Positions 1-8,569 of a stretch of DNA of 64,000 nt are shown here, in pieces. The stretch's first letter is position 1. Each line of letters begins with the position of its first letter. The stretch covers positions 1 through 64,000 of the forward strand of contig CAKSIJ010000005.1 of NCBI GenBank assembly GCA_934462715.1. Direction: 5' to 3'. The notes under the pieces are model-generated. The model saw nothing but the letters and a program-made list of their open reading frames with translations. It did no database searches and was not told where the DNA came from. A program made the translations under genes and the position numbers. The stretch is from an uncultured Clostridia bacterium. Its GTDB lineage: Bacteria; Bacillota; Clostridia; UBA1381.

Positions 1-548
1 GTTTTGAATTTTGATGTTCTCGCACCCAAAACACCTATTGAAAAATGGCGCATACCGTTTACCACACGGCAGACAGCTGCAAAATCGTGCAGATTTTGTT
101 CAAATTCTTTTGAAAGCGGTGATACAACGTGCGGTGCAAAAACAGTGTACTGAACACCGTACTGATGAAATACATCTTCTATGCTGAATTTTCCGCAGTA
201 TGAGTCACGGCGATGGTCAAAATCCATCTTTCCTATTTCATCGGGGTATGCCTGAATATAAATCGGTTTGCTGCAATGTTCCAATGCCGCAATCGCACCG
301 TTTTCATCGCTGAAATTCGGCAGCGACATGATAACTCCGTCATACTCGCCCTCATGCTTTTTCAGCCACTCGGCATATTTCCAGCCCTCTTGGCGTGTTT
401 CAACAGCGCCATAACGAGTCAATTCCTCGGGTGCGATTATGTAATCGTAGCCTGCATCTGTAACGGCTTTCACCATTTCTTCTCTTGCTCCGGCGATAAG
501 ACTTGCCGGGAAAAATCCTCTGTTTCCGAAATACAATGCGAATTTCAT
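1..548 (-). CDS. L-fucose/L-arabinose isomerase-family protein, N-terminal part (runs off the left edge)
   Basis: The minus strand is open from an ATG at 546-548 to the window edge, 182 codons without a stop, so only the N-terminal part is present. It starts MKFALYFGNRGFFPASLI and contains SLPNFSDENGA, YIQAYPDEIGKMDFDHRRD and FAPHVVSPLS. These are typical of the clostridial/thermotogal L-fucose isomerase-like family related to FucI and AraA, which interconverts aldose and ketose forms. A GGAGA ribosome binding site precedes the ATG. The gene diverges from the AraC/PocR regulator at 664, a usual arrangement for a sugar operon and its activator. The product would be cytoplasmic. Its substrate could be L-fucose or L-arabinose released by the GH95 and GH127 enzymes further right, but that link is inferred. 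The catalytic C-terminal part is not visible. Confidence 0.85.
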   Translation of the reverse strand, partial: MKFALYFGNRGFFPASLIAGAREEMVKAVTDAGYDYIIAPEELTRYGAVETRQEGWKYAEWLKKHEGEYDGVIMSLPNFSDENGAIAALEHCSKPIYIQAYPDEIGKMDFDHRRDSYCGKFSIEDVFHQYGVQYTVFAPHVVSPLSKEFEQNLHDFAAVCRVVNGMRHFSIGVLGARTSKFK

Positions 549-588
549 ATAAAATTTCTCCATTCTTAAGATTTTTTTAATTTACCTC

Positions 589-616
589 TTGATTATATCA
601 TAATTTGTGTTATAAT
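589..616 (+). promoter_or_regulatory. Sigma-A-type promoter for the AraC/PocR regulator
   Basis: TTGATT at 589-594 and a perfect TATAAT at 611-616 are separated by 16 bp, about 45 bp upstream of the start codon at 664. The region is AT-rich and lies between divergent genes, so it may also carry the binding site that controls the isomerase gene. Confidence 0.55.
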
Positions 617-663
617 TATAGTTAATAACATACGAAAAACTGTAATTTTGTCCGAAAGGTTGA

Positions 664-1503
664 ATGTTTATGCCGTCCTTTTTTTATAATAATGATTTGC
701 CTGAACTGATGGAAAATTTTTATACCCTCACAGGAATACGAATTGTACTGTTTGACAGCGAATTTAACGAAATTCTTTCATTCCCTTCAAATGAAGTTTC
801 GTTTTGTTCTCTTTTACGTACTGATAAAAAATTTGATGCTTTGTGCAAAGAAAGTGATAAATTTTCATTTGAGAAATGCCGCAAAATCCATTCTCTGTGT
901 ATTTATAAGTGCCATGCCGGTCTTATAGAAGCTACTGCACCGATTATGCAAAATAACGCTATTATAGGCTACATTATGTTTGGTCAGATTACAGATATTA
1001 AGGATAAGGACTCCGTTTATGATTTTGTAAATGAGCTATGCAAAAAATACCATATTTCTGCCCCTACTCCCAATGAAGCAAGAAAAATTAAATACAAAAA
1101 TTCAAAACAGATACTTGCTGCCGCAAAAATACTTGATGCTTGTACAAGCTATATAATGCTTAAGGAAATGATACGACCTAAAAACAAACACATAATCGAA
1201 ATTATTTCCAATTATGTGGATATTCACATAAGCGAACCTATTTGTGTTGATGACATATGCAGTGTTTTAAATATAAACCGTACACAGTTGTACGAAGAAA
1301 CGAAGCAATACACAAACGGCGGAATAGCTTTGTTTATAAAAACCAAACGACTTGACAAGGCAAGAGAATTACTTATAAATACCGCTATGTCAATTTCGGA
1401 AGTATCTGACAAAGTCGGATTCTCGGACTATAATTACTTTTTGCGTGTATTTAAAAAGCATTACGGTATTTCTCCGAAAAAAATGAGAACAGAAATATCG
1501 TAA
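664..1503 (+). CDS. AraC-family transcriptional regulator with PocR-type sensory domain
   Basis: 279 aa. The N-terminal part (about residues 10-170) matches the PocR ligand-binding domain: it opens with a FYTLTGIRIVLFD segment and keeps a Cys-rich core (FCSLLR, CIYKCHAGLIEA) followed by PIMQNNAIIGYIMFGQ. The C-terminal 100 residues form an AraC double helix-turn-helix (ISEVSDKVGFSDYNYFLRVFKKHYGISPKKMR). GAAAGG lies just upstream; the ATG at 664 is close to it and the in-frame ATG at 670 has better spacing, so the true start could be either. The gene is divergent from the isomerase-family gene and probably controls it. The stop codon directly abuts a HicB relic on the other strand, showing that the 3' flank has been rearranged. 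Confidence 0.85.
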   Translation: MFMPSFFYNNDLPELMENFYTLTGIRIVLFDSEFNEILSFPSNEVSFCSLLRTDKKFDALCKESDKFSFEKCRKIHSLCIYKCHAGLIEATAPIMQNNAIIGYIMFGQITDIKDKDSVYDFVNELCKKYHISAPTPNEARKIKYKNSKQILAAAKILDACTSYIMLKEMIRPKNKHIIEIISNYVDIHISEPICVDDICSVLNINRTQLYEETKQYTNGGIALFIKTKRLDKARELLINTAMSISEVSDKVGFSDYNYFLRVFKKHYGISPKKMRTEIS

Positions 1504-1505
1504 CT

Positions 1506-1667
1506 GTCTTTAAGCGATGCTTCAATTGTTGAGCCGCAAGTGATACATCCTTTTAAAGCAGGATAGGATGCAACATAGCCACCCTCTGCGGCGTCTTCTG
1601 CAATTTTCATGCGATATGGGATTTTCATGTATTCATCAATCTTTTTAATCTTTATTTGCCTACTCAT
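1506..1667 (-). pseudogene. HicB-family antitoxin fragment
   Basis: Reading leftward from an ATG at 1667, the first 54 codons contain MKIPYRMKIAEDAAEGGYVA, then a SYPALKGCITCGSTIE stretch. This is the characteristic N-terminal half of HicB-like antitoxins. Similarity stops at about 1506, right after the stop codon of the AraC gene on the opposite strand; the rest of the open frame is only the antisense of that gene. The C-terminal DNA-binding part and any partner HicA toxin are absent. It is a relic, not a working toxin-antitoxin system. Confidence 0.6.
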
Positions 1668-1748
1668 TTTTGATGATTTCTTTGATCAGGAGTACATACG
1701 CTTTGTTGATTGGTTCATGATTTGTAATAGTGTTTCGGAGTTTTGTAC

Positions 1749-1967
1749 TTAATTGCACTCGAAAAACATAATATAATATACCGGCATATAAATTATTTTG
1801 CCTTTTCGTTTTGCTTCTCGTGCATTGGATAAAACATATCCCTTTTTTATGCCGCAGTCCTCATTGGAAACAAAATGATTTAATGCACTGTGAACAGTAT
1901 AATCTTTTTCGGATTTTATTTTCATAGGCACCACAGAAAGATCATTAAAATTATTAAGTATAATCAA
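1749..1967 (-). pseudogene. C-terminal fragment resembling a DUF4143-type ATPase
   Basis: A 72-codon frame whose end (KKGYVLSNAREAKRKGKIIY then MPVYYIMFFE) resembles the extreme C-terminus of AAA ATPases with a DUF4143 domain, which often end in a similar yIPlyy-mFl pattern. No upstream ATPase core (Walker motifs) is present. Together with the HicB fragment this marks 1504-2084 as a patch of decayed accessory genes. The assignment rests on a short match. Confidence 0.35.
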
Positions 1968-2084
1968 AGCATTTCAAAATCAAACAAAATTTTGCCTCAA
2001 ACAATGGAATGGAAGCAAGGACCATTATTAGCCGCTATATTCAATTTGTTGACTTTTTCTACTGTATATAATGCCCCGGAAGCT

Positions 2085-2855
2085 TCAGTCGATTTGCGAA
2101 AGCCGTTTTAAGCTGCGCCATTTTGAGGGCGGAATATGCTCATGAGATAAAAACATATTATAAAAATTTGAATATGTGTCATAGCCGCATTCATAAGCAA
2201 CGGTTTCAACGGGCTTTGATGTTATCTCAAGTAACCGCTTTGCCTTTTCTATTCTCATGTCGTTTATATATTCAAAGGGAGTCATGGAATATTCGCGCTT
2301 AAAGATATTGATTATATGATTTTTGCAGAAGTTAAATTCTGCTGCAAGCTCTGCAAGCGTTATGCGCCGGGAGATGTTTCGGGAAATATATTCCGCTATT
2401 TCGTTTGCATATGTGGGAGCTTTTTTATTGGAAAAGCGATAAAGATGCGATAAAATTTCAAAGAATTTTGCGCTGCATTCGCATTTTGTTGCTCTGCCAT
2501 GGGCTATTTCGTCGAGGTGATACATAATCGGTTTCAGTTCAGAAAGATCAAATTCACCGCTTTTGGGGAGAATTTCGCCTTCGTCTGCCCATTCAGCGTC
2601 AAAATGCACATATAAGTATTTCGGCGAGTCGCTCGCAATTTCACCTTTTTGCACGCTGTGACACTTTTGAATGTGATATTTGCCGGGCGAAACGGAGTAT
2701 TCGGTTCCGTCCTCGGAAAATCTTAAAATTCCCTTAAACACAAGTAAAAGCACATCTTCGCCGCAAACTCTTTCGATGTGATGCTCACCCTTGTTAAAGA
2801 ACCTAAGGGACGCATAATGATAATCCAATTTTTTGTTTAAATCAATTCCATACAT
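2085..2855 (-). CDS. AraC-family transcriptional regulator (cupin N-terminus)
   Basis: 256 aa. Residues about 10-120 look like an AraC-type sugar-sensing cupin (GEDVLLLVFKGILRFSEDG, SPGKYHIQKCHSVQKG). Residues about 155-250 form the double helix-turn-helix (ITLAELAAEFNFCKNHIINI, then ETVAYECGYDTYSNFYNMF). It is divergent from the GH127 gene that starts at 2983, with 127 bp between the two start codons, so it is the likely local regulator of that enzyme. Being on the minus strand, it is set apart from the plus-strand regulon further right. The inducing sugar cannot be read from the sequence. Confidence 0.85.
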   Translation of the reverse strand: MYGIDLNKKLDYHYASLRFFNKGEHHIERVCGEDVLLLVFKGILRFSEDGTEYSVSPGKYHIQKCHSVQKGEIASDSPKYLYVHFDAEWADEGEILPKSGEFDLSELKPIMYHLDEIAHGRATKCECSAKFFEILSHLYRFSNKKAPTYANEIAEYISRNISRRITLAELAAEFNFCKNHIINIFKREYSMTPFEYINDMRIEKAKRLLEITSKPVETVAYECGYDTYSNFYNMFLSHEHIPPSKWRSLKRLSQID

Positions 2856-2982
2856 TTTAAATCACCATTCTTATTATATCTTATTAGTGTGATATAGTCA
2901 ATATTTTTTTGGATATTTGGTATTTATTTATAAAATGTTTTGTGATAGAATGAAGAAAATAAAGAAAAGGGTGGTTAAAAAA

Positions 2983-4812
2983 ATGAAAAAATACAAATTT
3001 TTCAGCACGAAAGAAACCGAGCCGACGGGTTGGCTTAAAAGACAGCTTGAAATTCAGGCGAAAGGTCTTGCAGGAAATCTTGATAAAATATGGCCCGATG
3101 TGCGCGACAGCGCATGGATAGGCGGAACAAAAGAGGGCTGGGAGAGAGTGCCATATTGGCTCGACGGATTTATTCCTCTTGCCTTTTTGTTGAAAGATGA
3201 TGACTTGATAGCAAGAGCAAAAAAATATGTTGATGCAATAGTTACGCAGCAGCAGAGCGACGGCTGGATTTGCCCGTGCAGCGCGGAAGAACGCGCGAAT
3301 TATGACACATGGGCGGTTTTGCTGATAAGCAAGGTTTTGTGCCTTTATTATGATTGCACGGGCGATGAAAAAATTTTGAATGCAGTTATAAAAAGCCTGA
3401 GAAACTTAGAGACGCATATATGTTTCCATACATTGAGAAGCTGGGGAGCATCCCGCTGGTTTGAGGGCTTGATTGCAATTCACCGCGTTTATGAAATAAC
3501 AGGAGAAAAATGGCTTTTGACTCTTGCAAAAAAGCTGTCGGTTGAGGGCTTTGATTGGAAAAAAACATTTGAGCGCAACCTAATTGAGGATTGCAGTACC
3601 GGCTGGGATATGTTCTCTCATATAGTGAACAATGCTATGATGATAAAATCGGAGGCATTGATGTCACTCTTTGATGAAAGCATTGACAGTGAGGAATTTG
3701 CCGATATGGCGTATGAATACCTGACAAAAAATCATGGAACCGCAATAGGGCATTTTAACGGCGACGAAAATCTCTCCGGAACCTCGCCGATACAGGGAGC
3801 GGAGCTTTGCAGCATTGTTGAGCTTATGTATTCATATGAGATATTGTTCGGAATAACGGGGAATGCAAAATGGCTTGACAGGCTTGAACTTCTGGCATAT
3901 AATTCGCTGCCGGCAACGATAACCTCCGATATGTGGGCGCATCAGTATGTGCAGATGGTTAATCAGGTTGCATCGTTTCCAATGTCAAAACAGCCGTTCA
4001 GAACAAACAACAATCAGGCGCATTTGTTCGGGCTTGAACCGCATTTTGGCTGCTGCACGGCAAATTTCGGACAGGGTTTCCCAAAATTTGCGATGTCGGT
4101 GTTTATGAAATCGGATGACGGAATTGCAGCATGCGCCATTGCGCCGGAGACGGTTAACACGAGGATAAACGGAGTGAATGTGTCAATAGAGTGTATAACC
4201 GAATATCCGTTTAAAAATATCGTCCGATATATTGTTAAGCCTGAAAAAGAGATAAAATTTGCTTTCAGCATAAGAATACCGCAGTTTGCCGCAAAAGCAA
4301 GCATTGATGGAAAAGAAACCGCGGAAAGAGGTCTTGTAAAATTAGAGAGAGTATGGTCAGAGGAAGCCGAAATAAAGGTTGAATTTGAATTTGACACGGA
4401 AATTGTTCAAAGACCGAACAATATGGTATGCCTAAAGCGTGGACCGTTATTTTATTCAATCCCCGTTGAGGGACAAAAAGAAAGAGTGGAATATGAGGCA
4501 TATGGTGTTTTGCGCAAATATCCTTATTGCGATTATTATATTTACCCTAAGTCAAAATGGAATTATGCGCTTGCAGACTCAAAGTTTAAGGTTTATGAAA
4601 ATGATGTTGCCGAAATGCCGTTTGATATGGAAAATCCGCCCGTTGCAATTGAGACAGAGGCAGTCGAAATTGAATGGGGCTTTTCCTGTGGACACTGCGA
4701 TGCAGTACCCGAAAGCACCGAGCCGATAAGCGAAAAGAAAACCGTCAGATTTGTTCCTTATGGCTGCACGGAGCTCAGAATAACCGAAATACCTTGGGTG
4801 GCGAAAAATTGA
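2983..4812 (+). CDS. GH127-type (DUF1680) beta-L-arabinofuranosidase
   Basis: 609 aa from the ATG at 2983, chosen because AAAGGGTGG lies 8 nt upstream; an in-frame ATG at 2917 has no ribosome binding site. It is an (alpha/alpha)6-barrel glycosidase. Early motifs are EPTGWLKRQLEIQAKGLAG and VPYWLDGFIPLAFLL. The family's zinc/thiolate centre is recognisable as GAELCSIVE and the double-cysteine motif HFGCCTANFGQG; in characterised GH127 enzymes one of these cysteines is the nucleophile. The end (FVPYGCTELRIT) is typical of the family. No signal peptide is seen, so it is probably cytoplasmic and removes terminal beta-L-arabinofuranose from imported oligosaccharides. A second, distant paralogue lies at 44001. 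The AraC gene at 2085 is divergent from it. Confidence 0.88.
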   Translation: MKKYKFFSTKETEPTGWLKRQLEIQAKGLAGNLDKIWPDVRDSAWIGGTKEGWERVPYWLDGFIPLAFLLKDDDLIARAKKYVDAIVTQQQSDGWICPCSAEERANYDTWAVLLISKVLCLYYDCTGDEKILNAVIKSLRNLETHICFHTLRSWGASRWFEGLIAIHRVYEITGEKWLLTLAKKLSVEGFDWKKTFERNLIEDCSTGWDMFSHIVNNAMMIKSEALMSLFDESIDSEEFADMAYEYLTKNHGTAIGHFNGDENLSGTSPIQGAELCSIVELMYSYEILFGITGNAKWLDRLELLAYNSLPATITSDMWAHQYVQMVNQVASFPMSKQPFRTNNNQAHLFGLEPHFGCCTANFGQGFPKFAMSVFMKSDDGIAACAIAPETVNTRINGVNVSIECITEYPFKNIVRYIVKPEKEIKFAFSIRIPQFAAKASIDGKETAERGLVKLERVWSEEAEIKVEFEFDTEIVQRPNNMVCLKRGPLFYSIPVEGQKERVEYEAYGVLRKYPYCDYYIYPKSKWNYALADSKFKVYENDVAEMPFDMENPPVAIETEAVEIEWGFSCGHCDAVPESTEPISEKKTVRFVPYGCTELRITEIPWVAKN

Positions 4813-5196
4813 AGTAATTTATAAACGGGCAGTAAATGAAGTTTTCTTTTTTTGTCAATTTGATTGCAAAACCATAAATGTTACATTTATTTATCACTCA
4901 AAGAGATAGTTTATGAATTTTCAGCGAATATATTGGGTGTAAAAACAACTTCCGTTTATCAAATTGAGAGAAGGTAAAAGCAAATGGAGAAAATCGAAAA
5001 GAACACTGTTTTAGCTGTGTGACAGTTAAAATCGTCGGATTATAGCAGTTATATTAATCCGGAAAATGATTTATGAGGCGGCACGCAGCTTCAAGGCCGA
5101 TATTTTGTTTATTCGCATTGTTGAAAACTGCCACTTTGATAGTTTTTAACCGGAAGTATTTAAATGGATGAAAAGACAATAAATCCGGTAATTGCA
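4813..5196 (+). other. Intergenic, decayed sequence with possible helix-turn-helix relic
   Basis: No intact gene is visible. Around 4890-4975, two reading frames joined by a shift spell ITQRDSL and then FSANILGVKTTSVYQIERR, which resembles the recognition part of a Cro/Xre-type helix-turn-helix. Stops and the shift rule out a product. A 15-codon frame at 5164 (MDEKTINPVIAGSVK) runs into the inverted-repeat element that starts at 5197. Confidence 0.3.
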
Positions 5197-5450
5197 GGTA
5201 GTGTAAAGTGAATTATGAAAACTACCGGAAATCTTATTTTCTCTGTGCAATATTTTATCATACTCCAAAATACTTGTAAAGCCTGAAATGAACGGGCTTA
5301 CAGCCCGGGCTTGACAAGCATTTCAGAGTATGATTGAGGGTAATTACAAAGGAAATAAGGGAGGTAATCGTCATTTTCTACAATGACGCATCTCAAACCG
5401 CATAAATACTGGGGTTTTCAAAAGAGTTCACAAATACACTTTACACTACC
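5197..5450. mobile_element. 254-bp MITE-like element with 14-bp terminal inverted repeats
   Basis: GGTAGTGTAAAGTG at 5197-5210 is matched by its exact reverse complement CACTTTACACTACC at 5437-5450, and similarity continues imperfectly inward. There is no transposase inside, only a 25-bp imperfect inverted repeat at 5259-5332. The element ends about 10 bp before the point where similarity to a full-length beta-helix gene begins, so it probably truncated that gene. The flanking bases show no clear target duplication. It may be an internally deleted insertion sequence rather than a true MITE. Confidence 0.6.
5259..5332. repeat. 25-bp imperfect inverted repeat (stem-loop) inside the MITE-like element
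   Basis: The arm at 5259-5283 (CATACTC... CTTGTAAAGCC) pairs with the arm at 5308-5332 (GGCTTGACAAG... GAGTATG) with four mismatches. The loop contains a second small hairpin, GGGC-TTACA-GCCC, at 5294-5306. In RNA this would be a long cruciform-like hairpin. No T-run follows, so it is not an obvious terminator. Confidence 0.55.
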
Positions 5451-6557
5451 AAAAGGACGCAAGAGATAAGATATACGAAATAGATTTGTCGGAATACGGC
5501 TTTGAACCTGCCGAGTACGGAGTGAGGGGATTCAGAAGAATGCACCGTCCGTCCTCAAATGAGCTGTTTATAAACGGAGCGGCACAAAGAGTCAGCGAAT
5601 ACCCGAAAAATGATAAGGCAATTTCGATGAATCCGATTGAGGGAGGAAACGATATTTGCAGCAAAGGTGATTTTAACCTAAGAAAGCCTGTGATTAGCTA
5701 TTCCGATGACAGAATCCTTTTGTGGAAAAACGCTCGTGACGCATATATGAGCGGAACGCTTGCAAGAGGATATGCGGATAATGCAATCGGAATAGAAAAA
5801 ATAGATACCCAAAACAGAACTCTTACGTTGGAAATCAATGCGCTGTTTGAAATAAAGGAAAATCCGGAGCATAGATGGAAGATTATAAACCTTTTGGAGG
5901 AGCTGTCTGAGGAGGGTGAATACTACATAGACAGACAAAGCAAAAAGCTGTATTTTTACCCTTGCGAAAAAAACCGATATTCAGTCAGCAACACTTCAAA
6001 TTTCTGTTCTTGATAAACCCATGCTGCCCTTTATAGACGCAAAAAACATAAAAATCCAGGGAATTACCTTTGAAAATTCGAGAGGAATCGGAGTTTACAT
6101 AGGCGGCGGGACATCGGTTGCAAACAATGTGTTTATAGACTGCTATCCCGGTCCCGACCCCAATACCTATGACAACAATTACAGTGAAACACACACCACC
6201 GAATTAAAAAGGAGAAGGGTTGAAACAAAGGACGAAAACGATATTACCGGCATTGACGTGACAAGCGATATATGGAGAGAAAAATATCCATATATGTACG
6301 AAACATACGTAAACGACTTTTTGCAGGGAACAAGAAATTACAATAATTTTGTCTGCTGCGGACAATATCAGAATTTTGTCGATGAAAATCCGAGTAATTT
6401 GAACTTTAATTTCAGAAAGGATTCATATATGCTGACAAAGTGGGCAAGGGTTCATGATGTAATTAAGGGATATGACGGAAAAGCAAAAATATGGTTTAAA
6501 GATATTGACTTCGATTCAATAGGACTTGTAGATGAGGAACGTAAATGGATTGTGTAA
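5451..6557 (+). pseudogene. Right-handed beta-helix (GH141/GH120-like) pseudogene
   Basis: Clear relative of the intact gene at 60461: shared stretches include IDLSEYG...AEYG.RGFRR, NELFING, LSEEGEYYIDRQSKKLYF and IQGITFENSRG. Three lesions are visible. The 5' end is missing, with the MITE-like element just upstream. A one-base frameshift occurs at an A7 run at 5967-5973, after which IQSATLQISVLDKPM continues in the next frame. There is also a large in-frame deletion at about 6115, where GVYIGGGTSVANN jumps straight to FIDCYPGPDPN, removing most helix coils with the putative active site. The tail (VTSDIWREKYPYMYETYVND) still matches the relative. Confidence 0.75.
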
Positions 6558-6602
6558 AAATAATTGCAAAAGCTCTTAGTAACACAGAAAGGATAAAGGT
6601 TT

Positions 6603-8140
6603 ATGACATTAAGGGAAAAATATTCAAAACATTCATGGTGACAATAAGGGAAATAAATACGCACGGAGGACCGGAAAAGTTTTTTGAAAAATATCCGGTT
6701 GGCGGAATGTATTTCGGAGAGGATAAGATATATCGCAATGAACGGGGCATTGAAATAGGAACAAAACTGACGTTTGAAAAGCTTAATGAGTGTAAGAAAT
6801 ATTCAAAAAAGAAGTTGTTTGTATGTGCCGATCATACATGGATAAGGGGACAAAAAATAAAATTGGACGTACAATGTTCGTTGGGGTCATCGCAAAATCT
6901 TGATGACGCATACAGCTACGGTAAAATTGTTGGTATGCAGATGAACGATAAGGGCGTAGATATGGTGCTCGGACCGAGCATGGATATGTGTTTGGATCAT
7001 ACTATGTATATGAGAGCAATAAGCGATGATCCGATAGCTGTAGGAAAGATATACAGAAATGTTGTACGGGGTATTCAAGATCAGGGAGTATGTGCTACGG
7101 TAAAGCATTTTCCGGGACTCGGAACATATTTTCTCAATATGCATATGGGTGCGGGTGCAAATATCCTGTCGTTTGATAAGTGGATGGAAACGTACGGATA
7201 TACTTATAAGGAAATGTTTAAAGAAAATGTTATGTCTGTTATGACAACTCATGCAACTCTCAGCGCATATGATAACGAGCTATCGGACGGATATCTTCCT
7301 ATTGCTACATATTCAAAGAAGCTTACAACGGATTTGCTTAAGGGTGAGCTTGGATTTGATGGAGCGGTTATTACCAACGCACTGATAATGGGCGGAATGG
7401 CAACGGGAGATTTGGTGGCAGAAACCGTACAGGCATTTAAAGCCGGTGCGGACTTGCTGCTTTGGCCGCCGGTTGAAGCCGCAGAGGCAATAGAAAAAGC
7501 TATTAATGACGGAGAAATACCTATGAGCCGTCTTGAGGACGTATTAAGCAGAATTGAAAAATTGGAGCAATTCAGAAATAAAGCTCTTGAAGATAAAAAG
7601 TATGATGCTCCGAATGCGGAATTTGCCGATGAAAAGCTTCTCTCAATTGCAAAGAACGGAATGTGTGAATTAAGAAACAATATAAATCTGCTGCCGCTTA
7701 AAGCAGATAAGTACGAAAAAGTGCTCGTTGTAGACGTTACTGATGATGACGCTTTTTCATCACAGATGCTGTGCGATGAGTTGAAAAAAAGAGGGATTAA
7801 TGCAGAGGTTAAAAGAGATATCTATGATGTTCCGTCAAGAGTGTGCTGGCAGTCCGATATAGACACACTGCAAAATGAGTATGATCTTGTCATATTTAAT
7901 GTAAATGCGTGTTTCCTTGCAGAGTGGAGCGTGCCTCATATGCTGATATGGGCGTCGCATTTGTTTGATAAAAATAAGAAGCTTATTGTGAATTATAGGG
8001 GTCCGTTCTTTGCAGAGGATTATTTCCCGGAGGATCCGACTTTTATTGAAATGAATTGCGCTCCGACCGTGGAAACGATTGAAATGCTTGTAAAAGGATT
8101 GTTTGGCGAAACAAACTTTATAGGTAAGAGTTTGTTGTAA
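6603..8140 (+). pseudogene. GH3-like beta-N-acetylhexosaminidase-type gene, frameshifted and lacking the nucleophile
   Basis: About 510 codons related to NagZ-type GH3 enzymes (KHFPGLGT, LLKGELGFDGAVITNALIM). The natural start is probably the ATG at 6603, preceded by AAAGG, giving MTLREK; one base missing from the A-run at 6616-6620 then shifts the frame, and KTFMVTIREINTHGGPEKFF continues in the other frame. An upstream ATG at 6545 opens the second frame but has no ribosome binding site. The usual SDDL motif carrying the catalytic Asp reads TNAL, and the DSH part of the His/Asp loop reads NMH. Both the frame and the catalytic residues argue for a dead or non-hydrolytic gene. Alternatively, a sequencing error plus a divergent subfamily could give this picture. 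Confidence 0.6.
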
Positions 8141-8142
8141 GA

Positions 8143-8569
8143 ACGAAGATAGCCTGCATTGACGGTCTGACGGGGTTTACAAATGCAATAGAGGGATTTG
8201 ATCGGCAATTTTGTAAGGTTACAAAAAATAAAAGCATATTTCCTACAGATGACAGCCTTTTAAAAATGCTGTATCTTGCTATGATGGTCATCACTAAAAA
8301 ATTGACAGGTAAGCGCAAAGATTGGGGACAAATCCATTCTCAGCTTGAGATATTCTTTGACGACAGATTGCCCGGGCAGCACAAAATTACCGACAAGTCA
8401 AGGGTAATGCAAGCCCCTTACAAGGGCGCCCTTGACATGCCGGAAATTTCATGCTATACTGTAATTATGGACTGAAAGCTAAATTTGCTTTCAGTCCATA
8501 AAAACTAATTAGATTATATCATCATTTAGGAGTCGAATTTGAGTTTTACACAAAATGAGGGATTGCCCC
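8143..8569 (+). mobile_element. IS256-family insertion sequence remnant (transposase C-terminus and right end)
   Basis: From about 8170 to 8375 the plus strand encodes TNAIEGFDRQFCKVTKNKSI, then DDSLLKMLYLAMM and DWGQIHSQLEIFF. This is the conserved C-terminal end of IS256-type DDE transposases. The first four fifths of the gene are absent. The sequence at 8544-8569 (TTTTACACAAAATGAGGG followed by ATTGCCCC) looks like a typical IS256-type terminal inverted repeat and probably marks the right end. The left end lies immediately after the GH3-like pseudogene. The right end touches the stop codon of the membrane protein gene at 8569. Confidence 0.7.
8469..8497. other. Perfect 11-bp stem-loop
   Basis: GGACTGAAAGC at 8469-8479 and GCTTTCAGTCC at 8487-8497 form a perfect stem with a 7-nt loop. 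Neither strand has a following T-run, so a simple intrinsic terminator is not clear. It lies within the IS256 remnant, just downstream of a 14-bp palindrome (CAAGGGCGCCCTTG) near 8423-8436. Confidence 0.5.

Noticed and set aside
213..569. A 118-codon plus-strand frame at the left edge
   Set aside because: It is antisense to the isomerase-family gene and has no ribosome binding site or family signature.
1506..1967. A working HicAB toxin-antitoxin system
   Set aside because: Only the N-terminal half of HicB is present and there is no HicA.
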